Shown here: piece by piece, positions 11,582 through 22,609 of the stretch
How the letters are laid out: the number at the start of each line of letters is the position of its first letter
Position numbering within the stretch: the stretch's first letter is position 1
From: Grammothele lineata
Taxonomy: Eukaryota > Basidiomycota > Agaricomycetes > Polyporales > Polyporaceae
Reading direction: 5' to 3'
DNA: 64,000 nucleotides
Assembly (NCBI GenBank): GCA_002150815.3
Contig: NDFF03000006.1
Span: forward strand, 1-64,000
Program-made: the position numbers and the translations under genes
Notes under the pieces: generated by a model
Databases searched by the model: none
The model's input: the letters and a program-made list of their open reading frames with translations, nothing else
Told to the model about the DNA's origin: nothing

Positions 11582-13327
11582 CTACTCGAAGAACTCCTCG
11601 AAGACTAGCTCGCCCTCTCCCACCGCATCCGCAATCTCGTTTTCGTGTCGCTCGACCGTCTCTTCGAAGTTGGGCACACTATCGTCATCCACGTCGTGCA
11701 AGAACGACAACAGGAGCCGTCGAAAGCCCGCCCCGCGTGCTGTCCGCGCGGATGCGCACTTCACAATCGTGCTTGCAAATCCCTCTGACCAACACGGCCC
11801 GCTCAGGTCCAGCACTTTAAGTCTGGGACAAGGTACTGGAGCGGCGACGGCATCGCCATCGGAGCTGGACGGTCCTAGCGGAAGCGAAGTCGGCGCGAGA
11901 ACGTTAAACAGTGGGTGGATAGTTCCGCTTCTCTGGCCGAATACCGTGAGTGTCCGAAGAGCTGGGAAAGCTGCCAAGACGGCCCGCCAATCGGCTTCCG
12001 GGATGAAGTCTATGTCCCCAGTGATGTCCAGGACTCGTACACTCTTGGCCGCGTTACGGAAGATTTGAGCACATGCGCGGGTCGCATCTGGTAGCCACCG
12101 GTCATAGGGATTGTAATTTGGTAAGCTCCAAAGTTGAATCGTGAACGTAACCCCTTTCCGGCTTGCTATAATGTTCAAACCGTCATCCAATTGTGCTTGG
12201 ATTTCGATTCCGGTGGCTGAAGACAGGAGCGAGAAATGGGATGAATCCGGAGGTAGCAACGAAACGAAGGTAGACATCTGATCATCGGTGTCACCAAAGT
12301 CGCTGATGAGCGCCACGTTCACATTATCCGGGAATCGAACGTATGCGAAGAAAGTGGAGACAAAGAGGGGAGTGTCGTACACAGTGATGGTGGCCAGATT
12401 GGGGAGATGCACAATACGCCGAGAAATGCTAGTTGGCTCGTTCGATACTTGAGAGAGGATGCTGTACAGCGAGAGCGACTTGAGAGCCCGAGACTTGTCG
12501 AGGATGTCCAATATCACGCTGAACTCCGAGCGCGGTCCTGAGAATGTGCACTGATGTAGCTCAAGGGTAGTAAGCTGCGATATCAAGGGGGCTATGCCCC
12601 CAAGGTTGGGAAGATCCACTGCGGCAAGCTTGAGGATGCGCAAAGCTGGGAAATACTCAGTGGAGAGCGTAAGAAGCGAGGTCCGCTGAGGTATTTCGGC
12701 CATAGTGACGTATTCCATGTCTTCAGCAGTGATATCAAGCACTTCTAGCTGTTGCATAGGGAACAGGAATGCCGGAAGAGAGACCCGTTTGATGATGTGC
12801 ATGTACCTCTCTGGACATGGTGAACTTCGTGGGAACACAAGGCTTCTGACACGATTTCGGGCACCGGGGAATGTGAACATGGCACTTGCGATAGTGTCGG
12901 GCAGCGAGGAGAAGTGCAAGTCGATGGGGGCGGGATGGGAACGTCGAAGAGACAGATCGAACCACCGGAGGTTTTGGTAGACGTAGATATCTCGCCAGAG
13001 GAGTGGGGTAGAGGAGATTATGGAGAACCACCGACGACACACCAGTAAGAGCGGGAGCCAGGAAGGGTGAGGCTCGAAGAAACTTGACCTTCGTCGGGCC
13101 GTGTACGGAGTGGATAGAGAGACAATGCGAATGAATAGTTCGTTGGGTAACTTGCTGATAGGGAGGCCGTCGTTCCAGCGTGCGTCGATGTCTGCGAGCT
13201 TCTGCGCGAGTAAATCCATCTGTGCGAGGACAGAGGCACGAGCTGCGTGGTATTGCTCCATCTTCTGTACGATGCGCGGGTGTTGTGAGACGAGGACGGG
13301 GTTTGGGAGGGGTTCATACCAGTGCAT
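11582..13327 (-). CDS. F-box domain protein, coiled-coil subfamily
   Basis: Single-exon gene of 581 aa. Residues about 20-52 form a short predicted coiled coil (KMEQYHAARASVLAQMDLLAQ...), directly followed by the F-box LPISKLPNELFIRIVSLS...LLLVCRRWFSIISSTPLLWRDI (about 55-120). The long remainder contains repeated leucine-spaced strands such as FPALRILKLAAVDLPNL. The layout (coiled coil, WND spacer, F-box, the W-DLSLRRSHPAPIDLHF segment) is shared with the 14040 and 25462 genes, so these three are paralogues. Likely role: adaptor of an SCF ubiquitin ligase. A TATAAAG lies only about 20 bases upstream of the ATG, probably too near to be its promoter. Confidence 0.85.
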   Translation of the reverse strand: MHWYEPLPNPVLVSQHPRIVQKMEQYHAARASVLAQMDLLAQKLADIDARWNDGLPISKLPNELFIRIVSLSTPYTARRRSSFFEPHPSWLPLLLVCRRWFSIISSTPLLWRDIYVYQNLRWFDLSLRRSHPAPIDLHFSSLPDTIASAMFTFPGARNRVRSLVFPRSSPCPERYMHIIKRVSLPAFLFPMQQLEVLDITAEDMEYVTMAEIPQRTSLLTLSTEYFPALRILKLAAVDLPNLGGIAPLISQLTTLELHQCTFSGPRSEFSVILDILDKSRALKSLSLYSILSQVSNEPTSISRRIVHLPNLATITVYDTPLFVSTFFAYVRFPDNVNVALISDFGDTDDQMSTFVSLLPPDSSHFSLLSSATGIEIQAQLDDGLNIIASRKGVTFTIQLWSLPNYNPYDRWLPDATRACAQIFRNAAKSVRVLDITGDIDFIPEADWRAVLAAFPALRTLTVFGQRSGTIHPLFNVLAPTSLPLGPSSSDGDAVAAPVPCPRLKVLDLSGPCWSEGFASTIVKCASARTARGAGFRRLLLSFLHDVDDDSVPNFEETVERHENEIADAVGEGELVFEEFFE

Positions 13328-14039
13328 CAGCTAGGTTACGGCTTTATAAGTTCCGTCGAACGTACTGTATTCACCAATAATGACCACCCACGCCACTGAC
13401 CACCTCCTTCACGCTTGGGTGAAACCTGTGAAGGATCTCTCATGAATGCGTACCCATTGGACCCGACTTGCTAACACAAATATCCTGAGAGCCCGCCCAC
13501 TTTCACATCCGTAGACTCCCCTTTCCCAGAGAAACAGACGTATGCACAAGCGAGACGTACCGTTTCCGACTTCTGTATCTCCGGCGTAGGTTTGAACGCA
13601 AAGTTGGTGGCAATGTCCTTGGCGTCACCAAACTTGGGACGTGGGGGTGCGAGTGCCTGTCAGTCACGGCAAAGAGCACAACCAGGAACAGAGTTGTGAC
13701 GACGAAGAGGAAATGGCAGCTGTGGTCTGACTCAAAGCCTGCTAGGACGCGAGGACTGACCAGGGCCACGTGCGCGTGGCCACCGTGGCGCGTCCGGCTT
13801 TCGCGAGGTTTAGCGCGACGTCGCCCAGCCAGCTTTTCCTGCATCGTCGTCTAAACGTTTATCATGAAGTCGGATCCGACGTCTTTGATTCCAAGTACGC
13901 AAGATTGAACGTCTGGTCGGCCTTCAAGGATGACATATCACACAGTGAGCATATCGGTTACAACTCAGTCAACAACATCCATTACTTAATCATACGGCGT
14001 CGAACGCTGCCAAGTCCTCAAGCCCAACCAGCCCAGTAT
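13328..14039. other. Intergenic; possible gene fragment at 13520-13850
   Basis: About 700 bases between two F-box genes. On the minus strand, segments reading WLGDVALNLAKAGRA (near 13815) and PKFGDAKDIATNFAFKPTPE (near 13600) look like exons of some enzyme and are bordered by plausible splice signals. No start, stop or continuous gene can be built, and I cannot name the family. Confidence 0.3.
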
Positions 14040-15734
14040 CTAAACACCATTGGTGGCTGCTCCTCCTACCAAATATGATAAGTGACTCGTCGCTATATCG
14101 AGGTCCAGCACACCGCATCCACCCATTGCGTCTTCAATGATATTTCGGTAAAACTCCCGCGTCGGTTGAAGTTCCTCCATCTCCTTCCTCTCGCATGTGA
14201 GGTGCAACGTGAATTGTTCGATTCCGACTCCCCGCGCACGGCGCGCAGAGACACAACGCGCGACAGTGCCGATGTCAATGTCAGTCCAAGATGGCCCTTC
14301 TAATTTGAATAGGGAGAGTCGTGGGCAGAGTGGTGTGTCGAACGGCGGTGGGTGACCCGATCCCATTGGCGTGAGAGCCTTGAACAGACTGTCAAAGAAG
14401 GAGGTGCCGTAGGCGGACAGTCTCAGTTCAGAAAGGTTGTGAAACGTCGCAAATGTCGCCTGCCAATCGCTATAAGATACATGATCGGTGTTGCAGCGAG
14501 TTTCCAGGACCCGAAGGCAGTGGGCTGCGTCGCGAAATATGTGAAGGGATGCTCGAAGCGCGTCCGGGAAATACGGGTCCATCAGAGATGCATGCTCGTA
14601 CTCTGGATGCCAGGCGGTGATGGTGAGATAACCGCCACTATCTGGCTGTACTTTGATTTGAATGTGATCATTGTCTATTTCTGAGTCGATGGTGATCTTC
14701 GTTGCGGTAAAGTAGGCAGCAAGGTGAGAGGTGTCATCGGGCAGTAAAGACGTAATAGTCAGGCTTTGGTCGTCCTCGCCGCGAATGTCGCAAATGAGAT
14801 CGACCTCCGTTTCGACGGGAAAACGTAAGCATGTCAAGAGTGCGGAGACAAAAGGAGGGGTGTCGTGTACTGCAAGTTGGACTAGTTTTGGGAGGTGCGC
14901 GACAAGCCGAGGGAGAACTGACGGTTGCTTCGTTGCACGAGAGAGGACGCTGTGTAACGAGAGCTGTTCGAGTGCCCGAGACTCGCTGAGCATGTCGATA
15001 AGTGTCTCGAAGTCCACTCTTGGACTAGGGAAGAAGCACTGGTACAGGTCGAGCGCGCGTAACTTGACAATCACGGGGCGCAATTGGCATAGACTGGGTA
15101 TATTTACAACCTGGAGAGCAAGGGCTTGCAGCGCGGGGAATTGTTCGTTTGAGATGGGCATAGAGATGGGGATTGTACGTCCGGGATAGTAGGGATATAC
15201 TGGGCCCCAAAATTGATCGTCTGTAGTCTCGAGTTCCTCCAGCTGACGCATGACGTATGGCGTGGACGGAAAAGGTTGCATAAGAGCGAAGATATCTTCG
15301 TCGGACTCCAGCTCCCTCGGAAACGAAAGACTCTGGATACGAGAGGCAACAGCCGGAATGTGGAGGTGAGAAGCCATGGCAGGAGTCACCCTTGAGGTGA
15401 ATGCTAGATGGATTGGGGCAGGTGATGAGCGATGCAGACAGAGCTGGAGCCATTCTAAGCGATGTTTGACGTGAATCTTGCTCCATAGCAGAGGGGTTCC
15501 GGATAGAATAGAGTACCATCGACGACAAACTTTGAGGAGAGGGAACGAGCAATAGAGATAATATGGCGGCAGGTCCCAAGGATATAATGACGACGCCGCA
15601 ATCTGGACAAAGATTTCGTTTGGAAGCTTGCTGATTGGCCGAGTGTCGTTCCAATGCGAACCGAAATCTTGACCAGCAAGTGAGGGCCGCATAGGCGAAT
15701 GTGGCGGAGAAGGAGGGGTATGAGATTCCTCCAT
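14040..15734 (-). CDS. F-box domain protein, paralogue of 11582-13327
   Basis: Single-exon gene of 564 aa. The F-box PISKLPNEIFVQIAASSL...LLKVCRRWYSILSGTPLLWSKIHV is at about residues 33-95 and is followed by the family segment WLQLCLHRSSPAPIHLAF. It lacks the N-terminal coiled coil of the 11582 and 25462 paralogues and starts with a Pro/Ser-rich leader instead. Leucine-rich segments such as FPALQALALQVVNIPSL fill the C-terminal part. Probable SCF substrate receptor; substrate unknown. Confidence 0.85.
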   Translation of the reverse strand: MEESHTPPSPPHSPMRPSLAGQDFGSHWNDTRPISKLPNEIFVQIAASSLYPWDLPPYYLYCSFPLLKVCRRWYSILSGTPLLWSKIHVKHRLEWLQLCLHRSSPAPIHLAFTSRVTPAMASHLHIPAVASRIQSLSFPRELESDEDIFALMQPFPSTPYVMRQLEELETTDDQFWGPVYPYYPGRTIPISMPISNEQFPALQALALQVVNIPSLCQLRPVIVKLRALDLYQCFFPSPRVDFETLIDMLSESRALEQLSLHSVLSRATKQPSVLPRLVAHLPKLVQLAVHDTPPFVSALLTCLRFPVETEVDLICDIRGEDDQSLTITSLLPDDTSHLAAYFTATKITIDSEIDNDHIQIKVQPDSGGYLTITAWHPEYEHASLMDPYFPDALRASLHIFRDAAHCLRVLETRCNTDHVSYSDWQATFATFHNLSELRLSAYGTSFFDSLFKALTPMGSGHPPPFDTPLCPRLSLFKLEGPSWTDIDIGTVARCVSARRARGVGIEQFTLHLTCERKEMEELQPTREFYRNIIEDAMGGCGVLDLDIATSHLSYLVGGAATNGV

Positions 15735-16355
15735 TCCCTACAAAGGGCAGGACGTCAGGAAAGTGGGAGTGGACATTACGGTGCGCGGACGAGAGCGGAG
15801 TCCGCACCACTCGGTGGAAGAAGGATATATGCGCTAAGACCGATGGACAACTTACAAGATAGCGACACGAGAATGTAACCTACCCTGGTGGCGACACGAG
15901 TTCGTATCGGTGAAACTAGTTCCGACTCTGCAGATTTCTCCGGCTGCCTTGGAAGCAAGATGACCAGGGTTCAATTCGGGTCTTCTGAGCAAGGACTAGC
16001 TGGATTCAGAAGGTAATGGAGACAATTGTCGGTATGACCGACTTGACGACAGCCTTTGTGGGAGGACGGAGGGATGGGTGGAGCTTGCGCTTGACTCGAG
16101 AGGTACTGACGGTACTGGACGGCGGCGGGCGGCGGGCGCCCTGTGGGCGCTCCGGCAACGGCGTCGTGAGGTCGGGTCAAATCAAGGTTGGGCGACCTGG
16201 TGTGCGGTGCGGCCAGCGAAAAGGTATAGAATAGCAAAACGAACTACGGAAGTGCTAAGTTATTAATTTATCCGAGGCGGCAGAGAGCACCTCTCCTGCC
16301 AATATCCGACCCTAGAGCGAAGGGTCCGAGTACTCCTAAGGCCTAGAAACCGATC
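15735..16355. other. Intergenic; nothing recognised
   Basis: About 620 bases holding the promoter of the 14040-15734 gene and the 3' end of the P450-like gene. Short open frames only. Confidence 0.5.
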
Positions 16356-17555
16356 TCAACTACTAACACACCTTCCGACAACCTTCCAGCCCTCCCAGCC
16401 GTCGCGCCCGCTCGTCACAGCTCCTACGCCCTCTTCGACCTCAATGTCGGCCGCGAGAATGGACGCCGCGATGGCCGCCGCCGCGCCCGGCGCCCACGCG
16501 CTCGCGATGCACTTCAGCTTCCCATGCCCGAAGCTGAGCAACCGCGTCGCCCACTCTCCTTCCGGAATGCGCGCCCAACGGCGTGGGTCAAACGTGGTGG
16601 CGTCTGGTCCCCATATGGAGGAATCACTTTGTGCGGCTTCGATGTCGGCCACAGCGACTGTGGCGGGCGGTGCCGAAGAGCGCATGCTGGGGAAAAGGAA
16701 AGCGAATGAATTAGGGGAGCAGTCGCGAGGGATTTGCCGTGATATGCGACGGGTGGGCGGGTACAGGCGGAGGACCTCGTACACAATCTCCTTCGCGCTG
16801 GGCGCGTCCTTCGTAGAGTCGCGGTGGATGAACTGAGACGTAGTTGGGAGGGCGTTGAACGCAGCGAACACTGATGCAAAACTAGACTCTCGGCGGACGA
16901 GGGCCATTGTGATCGCGACGACGCGCCACATGGTCTCGTACGTTGGGATGATAATTTCGAGGGGGTTGTCGACATGAGAGACCCAGAGGCGGAGTTTCTG
17001 GTTGAGCTCGTGGAGGAGGTGAGGAGGGATAGGGGAGGGCGACTTCGAGAGCGTCCAGAGTTCGTTGAGCTTGATGGTAACGAGGTCCAGTTGCTCGAGA
17101 TCGAGGAGTGCGGGGTCGACCTCGAGAAAAGCCACGAGTACGACATGCAAGACAGTCGTTCGTACAATCATGTCGAAGGAGTAGGTTCTACCAGGCTTCA
17201 CGACAGTGCCGATAGCACTTGCGGTGACCTCGGAGATCCTTCTCCAGTCCGTCACAGCAATGAGGTCCTTCATGGACTTGACGAAGGCGCTGTGGACGGC
17301 TTGGGAAGACGAGGTGAACGTAGAGCGAATGCCGAACGCGCGCACGAAACGCGCATTGGCAGCCGCACGAGCCTGGAGGATGAGGAGGAGGGATGAACCG
17401 CGGGGAGAGAGGAGACGCGTGATTGAGGAGACGTCGCGAAAGTGGTATTGCCTCTTGTGAGAAGACGAGATGTGTGCCCTCCAAAACGTATAGGTGAGCA
17501 GGAGTGGGACAAGGGCGAGCAGGAGCGTAGACATGGTGCACATACCGTATGACAT
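16356..17555 (-). CDS. Compact cytochrome P450-like protein
   Basis: Single-exon gene of 399 aa (392 if the second in-frame ATG at 17534 is used, which starts directly at the membrane anchor). An N-terminal hydrophobic segment (TLLLALVPLLLTYTFW) looks like an ER anchor. The K-helix ExxR motif appears in EIVYEVLRLYPPTRRISRQ (about 255-275), FDPRRW follows, and the haem-ligand motif FGHGKLKC places the ligand Cys at about residue 349, followed by the usual Ala-rich L helix. The protein is about 100 residues shorter than a typical P450, and I cannot see the I-helix AGxxT oxygen-activation motif. Substrate unknown. It may be active, divergent, or a P450 with another role. Confidence 0.75.
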   Translation of the reverse strand: MSYGMCTMSTLLLALVPLLLTYTFWRAHISSSHKRQYHFRDVSSITRLLSPRGSSLLLILQARAAANARFVRAFGIRSTFTSSSQAVHSAFVKSMKDLIAVTDWRRISEVTASAIGTVVKPGRTYSFDMIVRTTVLHVVLVAFLEVDPALLDLEQLDLVTIKLNELWTLSKSPSPIPPHLLHELNQKLRLWVSHVDNPLEIIIPTYETMWRVVAITMALVRRESSFASVFAAFNALPTTSQFIHRDSTKDAPSAKEIVYEVLRLYPPTRRISRQIPRDCSPNSFAFLFPSMRSSAPPATVAVADIEAAQSDSSIWGPDATTFDPRRWARIPEGEWATRLLSFGHGKLKCIASAWAPGAAAAIAASILAADIEVEEGVGAVTSGRDGWEGWKVVGRCVSS

Positions 17556-18493
17556 TGGACACCGAGAGAGCTCAGTTATATGCTGAACCTGAGCTCGGCG
17601 CTGGCGGTAGTGCTCAAGGCTCTCGTATAGCGTTCTACGTGCTGTCCGCAGAGCGCATGGACCGAGATTACCGCAGTGAAGTAATGCTGCGGTAGCGCCG
17701 ATAGTTGGCGTAGCTTGCGCCGCCGCGCATGTCCGTATATAGTCGACGAAGCTCTCTCATTTGCGGAGATGGATTGAAACTTCGGTCATGGCTCGTTCTC
17801 TGTAGATCGTTGTGGTCGAGCCAGGTTGAAAACGCGAGGGTTCAGTCAGGACAAGAAGGGAGGTTGGCCTAGGGCTTACCGCAGACGTCACCGGGGCATC
17901 GCAGACGCAAATATGGCTGTACTTGATAGTTTGATGGAACCAGGAGAAGAGGTGAACCGTGTAAGCTGGCGACGTACGAGTCGCCGGTGTGGTGGCCGCG
18001 CGCCGTAGACCCAAGGACACTGCTTGCAGTCCTTGTTGGCTGAGATCTGCGTCTGACGTCGCTGTTCGCGAGGGCACAATATGATCTAGGTCTTCTGGCT
18101 CGTGCTGGAAGGCGAGCTGTGAAATAGGACATTTTATGGGCATGTATGTAAGAGTCTTTATGGTGATAAGCCGAAGTCAGATCACGTGTAATCACTCGTA
18201 AAGAACGCGTTCGCTTACCGAGGAGCATACAGATACCACGCGTGAATGTAGATATGGAAGTCAAATTTATCGTTTGTGGCTGTCAGACAATCCGTAAAGC
18301 GGGTCTATATTGGCATAATTGAACGCGAGTGACGTGCGAGGAAAACAATATTACGGATAGTCCTCCCCAACTCTCGAGTCGTCATCCCCGCGCGCACACG
18401 TATCCTGGAGAGCTCTACATACAAGCGCACTGTCAGCCCGTGATGTACGACAGATGTCAATTGTTCTACTTACTGGCAGCAGTAGTACGACGC
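17556..18493. other. Gene-free stretch
   Basis: About 940 bases between the P450-like gene and the small secreted-protein gene on the same strand. An open frame at 17757-18143 (minus) has no recognisable features. Confidence 0.4.
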
Positions 18494-18920
18494 TTAGGGT
18501 GCCGCCGTAATGACGGTCACGGTCGCAGTAGCACACGGCGTGTTAGAGCCGGCCGGGGAAACCTCCGTCACTGTCTTGGCTTCGGTGAGAACCTGACCGT
18601 TAGACGTAGTGACCTCCAGGATGATGACCTCAGTCGCGGTGGCGGAGCAGCCGGTGACCGAGGGGAGAGGGGCGCCGGAAGAGACTGTGATCGAAGAGAA
18701 CAGGTTGGCGTCCTGGGATTGTCAAGAAAGCGGAGTCAGAGGTGGGACCGTCGGCGGTGAGCTGAGGAGAAGAGCATACAGCGTAAGGGCCATTCCGGCG
18801 AAGCTCTGTCCCACTGCAGGGGCTATCAGGACCAGGGAATTGCGCAATCAGTGCAAAGATGAAGACCGTACCGTAGGAAAGGGCGCCAAGTGCGGTAAGC
18901 AGGATGCTGGACGAATGCAT
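18494..18920 (-). CDS. Small secreted Ser/Thr/Val-rich protein, copy A
   Basis: I read three exons, 18920-18872, 18805-18780 and 18712-18494, giving 97 aa. The first exon encodes a short hydrophobic leader (MHSSSILLTALGALSY). The mature part is rich in Thr, Ser and Val with two cysteines (GCSATATEV, TPCATATV). It is a clear paralogue of the gene at 28697-29189: both begin MHS, both contain the block SSITVSSGA at the start of the last exon, and both have an intron in phase 1 after the leader. The exon-2 acceptor is the less certain point; an alternative acceptor at 18822 (CCTGCAG) fails to keep frame with exon 3. Function unknown; probably a cell-wall or extracellular protein. Confidence 0.65.
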
Positions 18921-18967
18921 GTTTAGGACAGTCCTAGTGGGTGGTTGGGCCGGAGGGCGGCGGAGAG

Positions 18968-18976
18968 CTTAAATAC
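18968..18976 (-). promoter_or_regulatory. TATA-like box of secreted-protein gene A
   Basis: GTATTTAAG on the minus strand, about 50 bases upstream of the ATG at 18920. Confidence 0.45.
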
Positions 18977-20476
18977 CCAAGACAATTTCTCGAGTGACCT
19001 GTCCTCGGTCCGCGGACGAACATCTCCGGCTTGTCAGAGGCCGATTCATACGTGCATTCCAGGACGAGGGTATGTGCGAAGAGGATCGGTCCGCCCGCTT
19101 GCACACGACGGTCGTGCGGCCCACACGACTCGTGTGGGCCGTCCGCAAAGGACGCCCGCAGCTCCTGCTGTGCGGCAAAGTAAGAACGCTGATGATGGAC
19201 CGAACCATGGCCACCGCGCAGCAATGCGGTGGATAAGCACGGTCCTGTGGGGTCCACTCACCGTCTACCCGTACCATTCCGTCTTTGTCGTCCAGGGTGG
19301 TCGTGCAGAACGGCTTGAACATCTGGCGTGCGAGCGTGAACGCGGCCCCGGCGCATGTTGGCGTCGACCACATGCTACACGTCGTGTGCGAGATATAGAG
19401 GAAGAGCGACTCGCAAGTGGCCCAGTCGATATTGAACAGTGAGACAGAATGCTCGCCACAAAGGCACGCCGAAGAGGGCTGTCTGGAGATATGCGAAGAC
19501 AGAGAGGCCATGGTGTTGCCGCTGCTTGCTTGCGCTCGCGTGCGCCGAGATGACCATCATGTAGGCTTGAGAGGGTCGGAGGCGGAAGTTGAACCAAAAG
19601 GAGGTTACCCGTGCGTCGTGAAGCAATGTCGATCTTCACCAACACCCTTCATTCCAGTGTTTGAGAGGAAGTCTGATGGTTTCGTTGCAGATGCAGATAA
19701 TGAGGAAAACAGGTGCATATGGTGAAAATGAAAGGTAGTCTGAGAGAGCGCCCGCTCTAAGGCGCTTCGTCAGAGCCAGAAGTGCCGCTTACAACAGCTT
19801 ACAACTTGTTTCTAACGCCATCAGTACTCATCAGTACATACTCGCCACTGCATTTTTCCAACGGCATAACTTCGAAACCTCCGTTCGGAATCCATTCTCA
19901 CAGGCCGTCAGGTATGGTCATGCAAGTATTCAAACCACCTCTTCCTATACAGCTAGAGCTGGCGCGCGGAGGTGACACCTCTGCCGTGTTCAAGTTCCTG
20001 GGCCGCCGACTCGGAAGACCATGTAGAAGACGCGCAGTTAACAGACCGAGACCGAATGAATCACCAGCTCTCTTCCTAAAGAGTCGCCAATATTGGTTGA
20101 TTTCGACCCATTCTCAGCAATGACGTAGCACGGCATCCTGCCACCAGCATGCCAAGAAAGCCAATCAGATGAAGATTGAACTGGCGTTCATAGTTGACGG
20201 AGCACGAGGGTTTCCGCCTTTGGTTCATAATGTCGGGTATGGCAATACGGTGGGTGTATTCAGACTCACTCAAAGCCCGGGGTGCTCACGGCTCGGAGCT
20301 GACATGCACGTTGCAACCGCTATTGACGTCATCGTGTATCATAGAGTGAGTGTCTATTCCTGTCTGTGCACGTTGTTCGCTGTTTGGCCACCTCTACGAG
20401 TCTAACGTCTGTACCCCTAGGCATCTCGTTGCTCTTTGCTCTTCGTAACTACACGGACTCCTATTCGATTCTACAC
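18977..20476. other. Gene-free stretch upstream of copy A
   Basis: About 1.5 kb. A Cys-rich open frame on the minus strand (18969-19511, with a possible splice to a frame ending at 18934) could be a small gene, but it runs through the presumed promoter of copy A, so I do not call it. Nothing else recognised. Confidence 0.4.
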
Positions 20477-21887
20477 ATGGCCTCATACGGTATCCCCAAT
20501 GTCAACATCATCGACATGCATGCAAGTGCTGTGCCGAGGCCCGGTATGACTCTTCGCGACGACATCGTTGCAGGCCTTTCCAAGCCGCCAGGCGAGAAGA
20601 CAATCCCAATTGTTGTTGTCTACGACGAGCTAGGCCTGAAGCTGTACGATGATATGACGATGGGTTCGACCGAATACTACCTTTTTTCGGCCGAGGAAGA
20701 GATTCTCAAGACGAAGGCGGAGGAGATCGTGCAGGCTATCCACGCACTGAGTCCTTGCCTGGGTCCTGTTAAAGAAAATGTGGTAGAGCTGGGAGCAGGG
20801 TAAGTGCGTTAGTTCTGTTGAGAAGTTGTGGTTGACCGTGGCGACACATGGTACCCCTTCGGCCATTCCAATATGCACCTAACGTCTTCCGGACGGCAGC
20901 GCACTACGAAAGACTTCTTTGATCCTGCGCGCCCTTGCTCGTGCCGTCCTAGAAGTCTCCGAGCCTGCTCCTCCAATACGATTCCACGCCCTCGATCTCG
21001 AGAGACGGGAGCTTGAACGAACTATCGTTAACGTCCTGCAATCGGACATCGGCCCAGACCTCCGCGGGAAGATCTCAATGAATGGACTGTGCGGAACTTA
21101 CGACGAAGGCATACAGTTCATCAAGGCTGGCAATCTCGAGTCGTCTCAGGTTGCTTCCCCTCACGACGGCCTTCAGCCCATGGACCTCCCCGCTACTCGA
21201 CGACCTCTTCATATCGTCTTTCTTGGCTCGTCGCTTGGGCATTTCGAGCGGGGAGAGGATGCGGAGTTTCTAAAGTCGTTACCGCTCCGCGCAGGAGCCG
21301 GAGACACCCTTCTTCTTGGCCTCGACCATTGCTGCGACCCAGCATCGATCATCGCTGCATATAATGATGCCAAGGGCCTCATGCGTAGGGTCGTCATGAA
21401 CGGATTGACAAGCGCGGGTCGGGAACTCGGAGACGAGAATTTATTCGACCAGAGCAAATGGGAATACGTCGGACGGTATAATGAAATGCTCCGTGAGTTA
21501 TACCTTCATGACGGGCCTAGATGTACTCCGCATGTTACTGATGCTAGAATGGATGTACATACAGGGCGCTACGAGTTTTACTATAGGTCTATGTGCGAAC
21601 AGGTCGTGATAGACCCGAAGACAACGACGCGCTTCTCTTTCGACGAGGGTGAAGTTATCCGTGTTGCGCTCTCCCACAAGGTGTGATGTCTCACTGACAA
21701 TGGCCCGCTTGAGCTGGAGGCTGATATCATCCGATACCAGTACTCTGACCATGACATCGAAACTCTTTTCACGAAGGCGCATCTACAGCCAGTGCGCCGT
21801 TGGACGGACAGCTCGTCGCGGTACTCGCTCTGGCTTCTCGAGCGACAAGAGTCTACGTCGCGGGGTGTGTCGTCATACAGTGCATGA
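20477..21887 (+). CDS. EgtD/EasF/TrpM-type SAM-dependent amino-acid N-methyltransferase
   Basis: Three exons, 20477-20799, 20900-21680 and 21741-21887, give 416 aa. The family (histidine-specific methyltransferase domain) includes EgtD of ergothioneine synthesis, EasF/FgaMT of ergot alkaloids and the mushroom tryptophan methyltransferase TrpM. Seen here: the N-terminal YDELGLKLYDDMT...EYYLFSAE block, the SAM-binding motif ELGAGALRKTSLIL at about 103-116 (split by intron 1), GSSLGHF (near 235), the substrate-pocket region LLLGLDHCCDPASIIAAYND, and the C-terminal SHKYSDHDIETLFTKAHL...W motif. Ordinary fungal Egt1 fuses EgtD to a sulfoxide-synthase (EgtB) half; no such half follows, since the gene stops at 21887. 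It therefore more likely methylates an amino acid or alkaloid precursor than makes ergothioneine. Substrate cannot be read from the sequence. Confidence 0.85.
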
Positions 21888-22609
21888 TCAGAAGTGAAAA
21901 TTTGGAGGATTCAAGGTAGTTGGACGAGTACGGACGGCTTACGACGTGAGGGCTCTACCACTGCCAGTTGGGGATTGCCAGGGCGACGTTCGTGTTCTCA
22001 ACTTAGGGGATGTCCTGACCGTTAGCTCACCCCGAAATTGATAGCTTGAACTGGCACCCCAGAGTCCGTCAGGTTCCTGAGTGCATACCTTCTGGTTCGC
22101 GATGCTGTCATCGGACACTGTGCAAACCAGAAGCTCTCGCCGCGCCCTAGTCTTGCATCCACTCTAATCATGTGTATCCTTCATGTGTCTCCCTGGGGAA
22201 AAAGCGAAAGGCACTGGCCTGTCGCGCGTGTATGTATGATATGGCCCGCCCCGCGCGGCCTGAATTACATCGCGGGGAGGGTGCGCTTATGCCAGGGCGT
22301 AGTCGATGCCCTTCTCGCTCTCCTGCTGTCCAACATGTCGACGTGTTTTTCGACACCTCTTGCGGTTGAGGACACCTCTTTCACAGCCTGTAGATGGCCC
22401 AGAGCGGTCCACGAACATTTGTTTATAGTGGGTGCTGATCTCTCCTCGGCGTGAGGTTCGGAGTCAAATCAAGGCTTTCGTATATTTCGGAATACTCTCG
22501 CTAATGTGGATCGCTGGTTGAACAGCATCACGTCATCGATTGTGGGACTCTGCGGCCTGTACAGTGCCATGGTTTTACACGCGCCGATCTCCTATGTACG
22601 CCTCCCCTA
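21888..22609. other. Gene-free stretch between convergent genes
   Basis: About 720 bases between two convergent genes; nothing recognised. Confidence 0.5.

Noticed and set aside
18934..19511. Possible two-exon Cys-rich gene on the minus strand
   Set aside because: A splice can be drawn, but it overlaps the TATA-like box and leader of secreted-protein gene A and shows no family resemblance.
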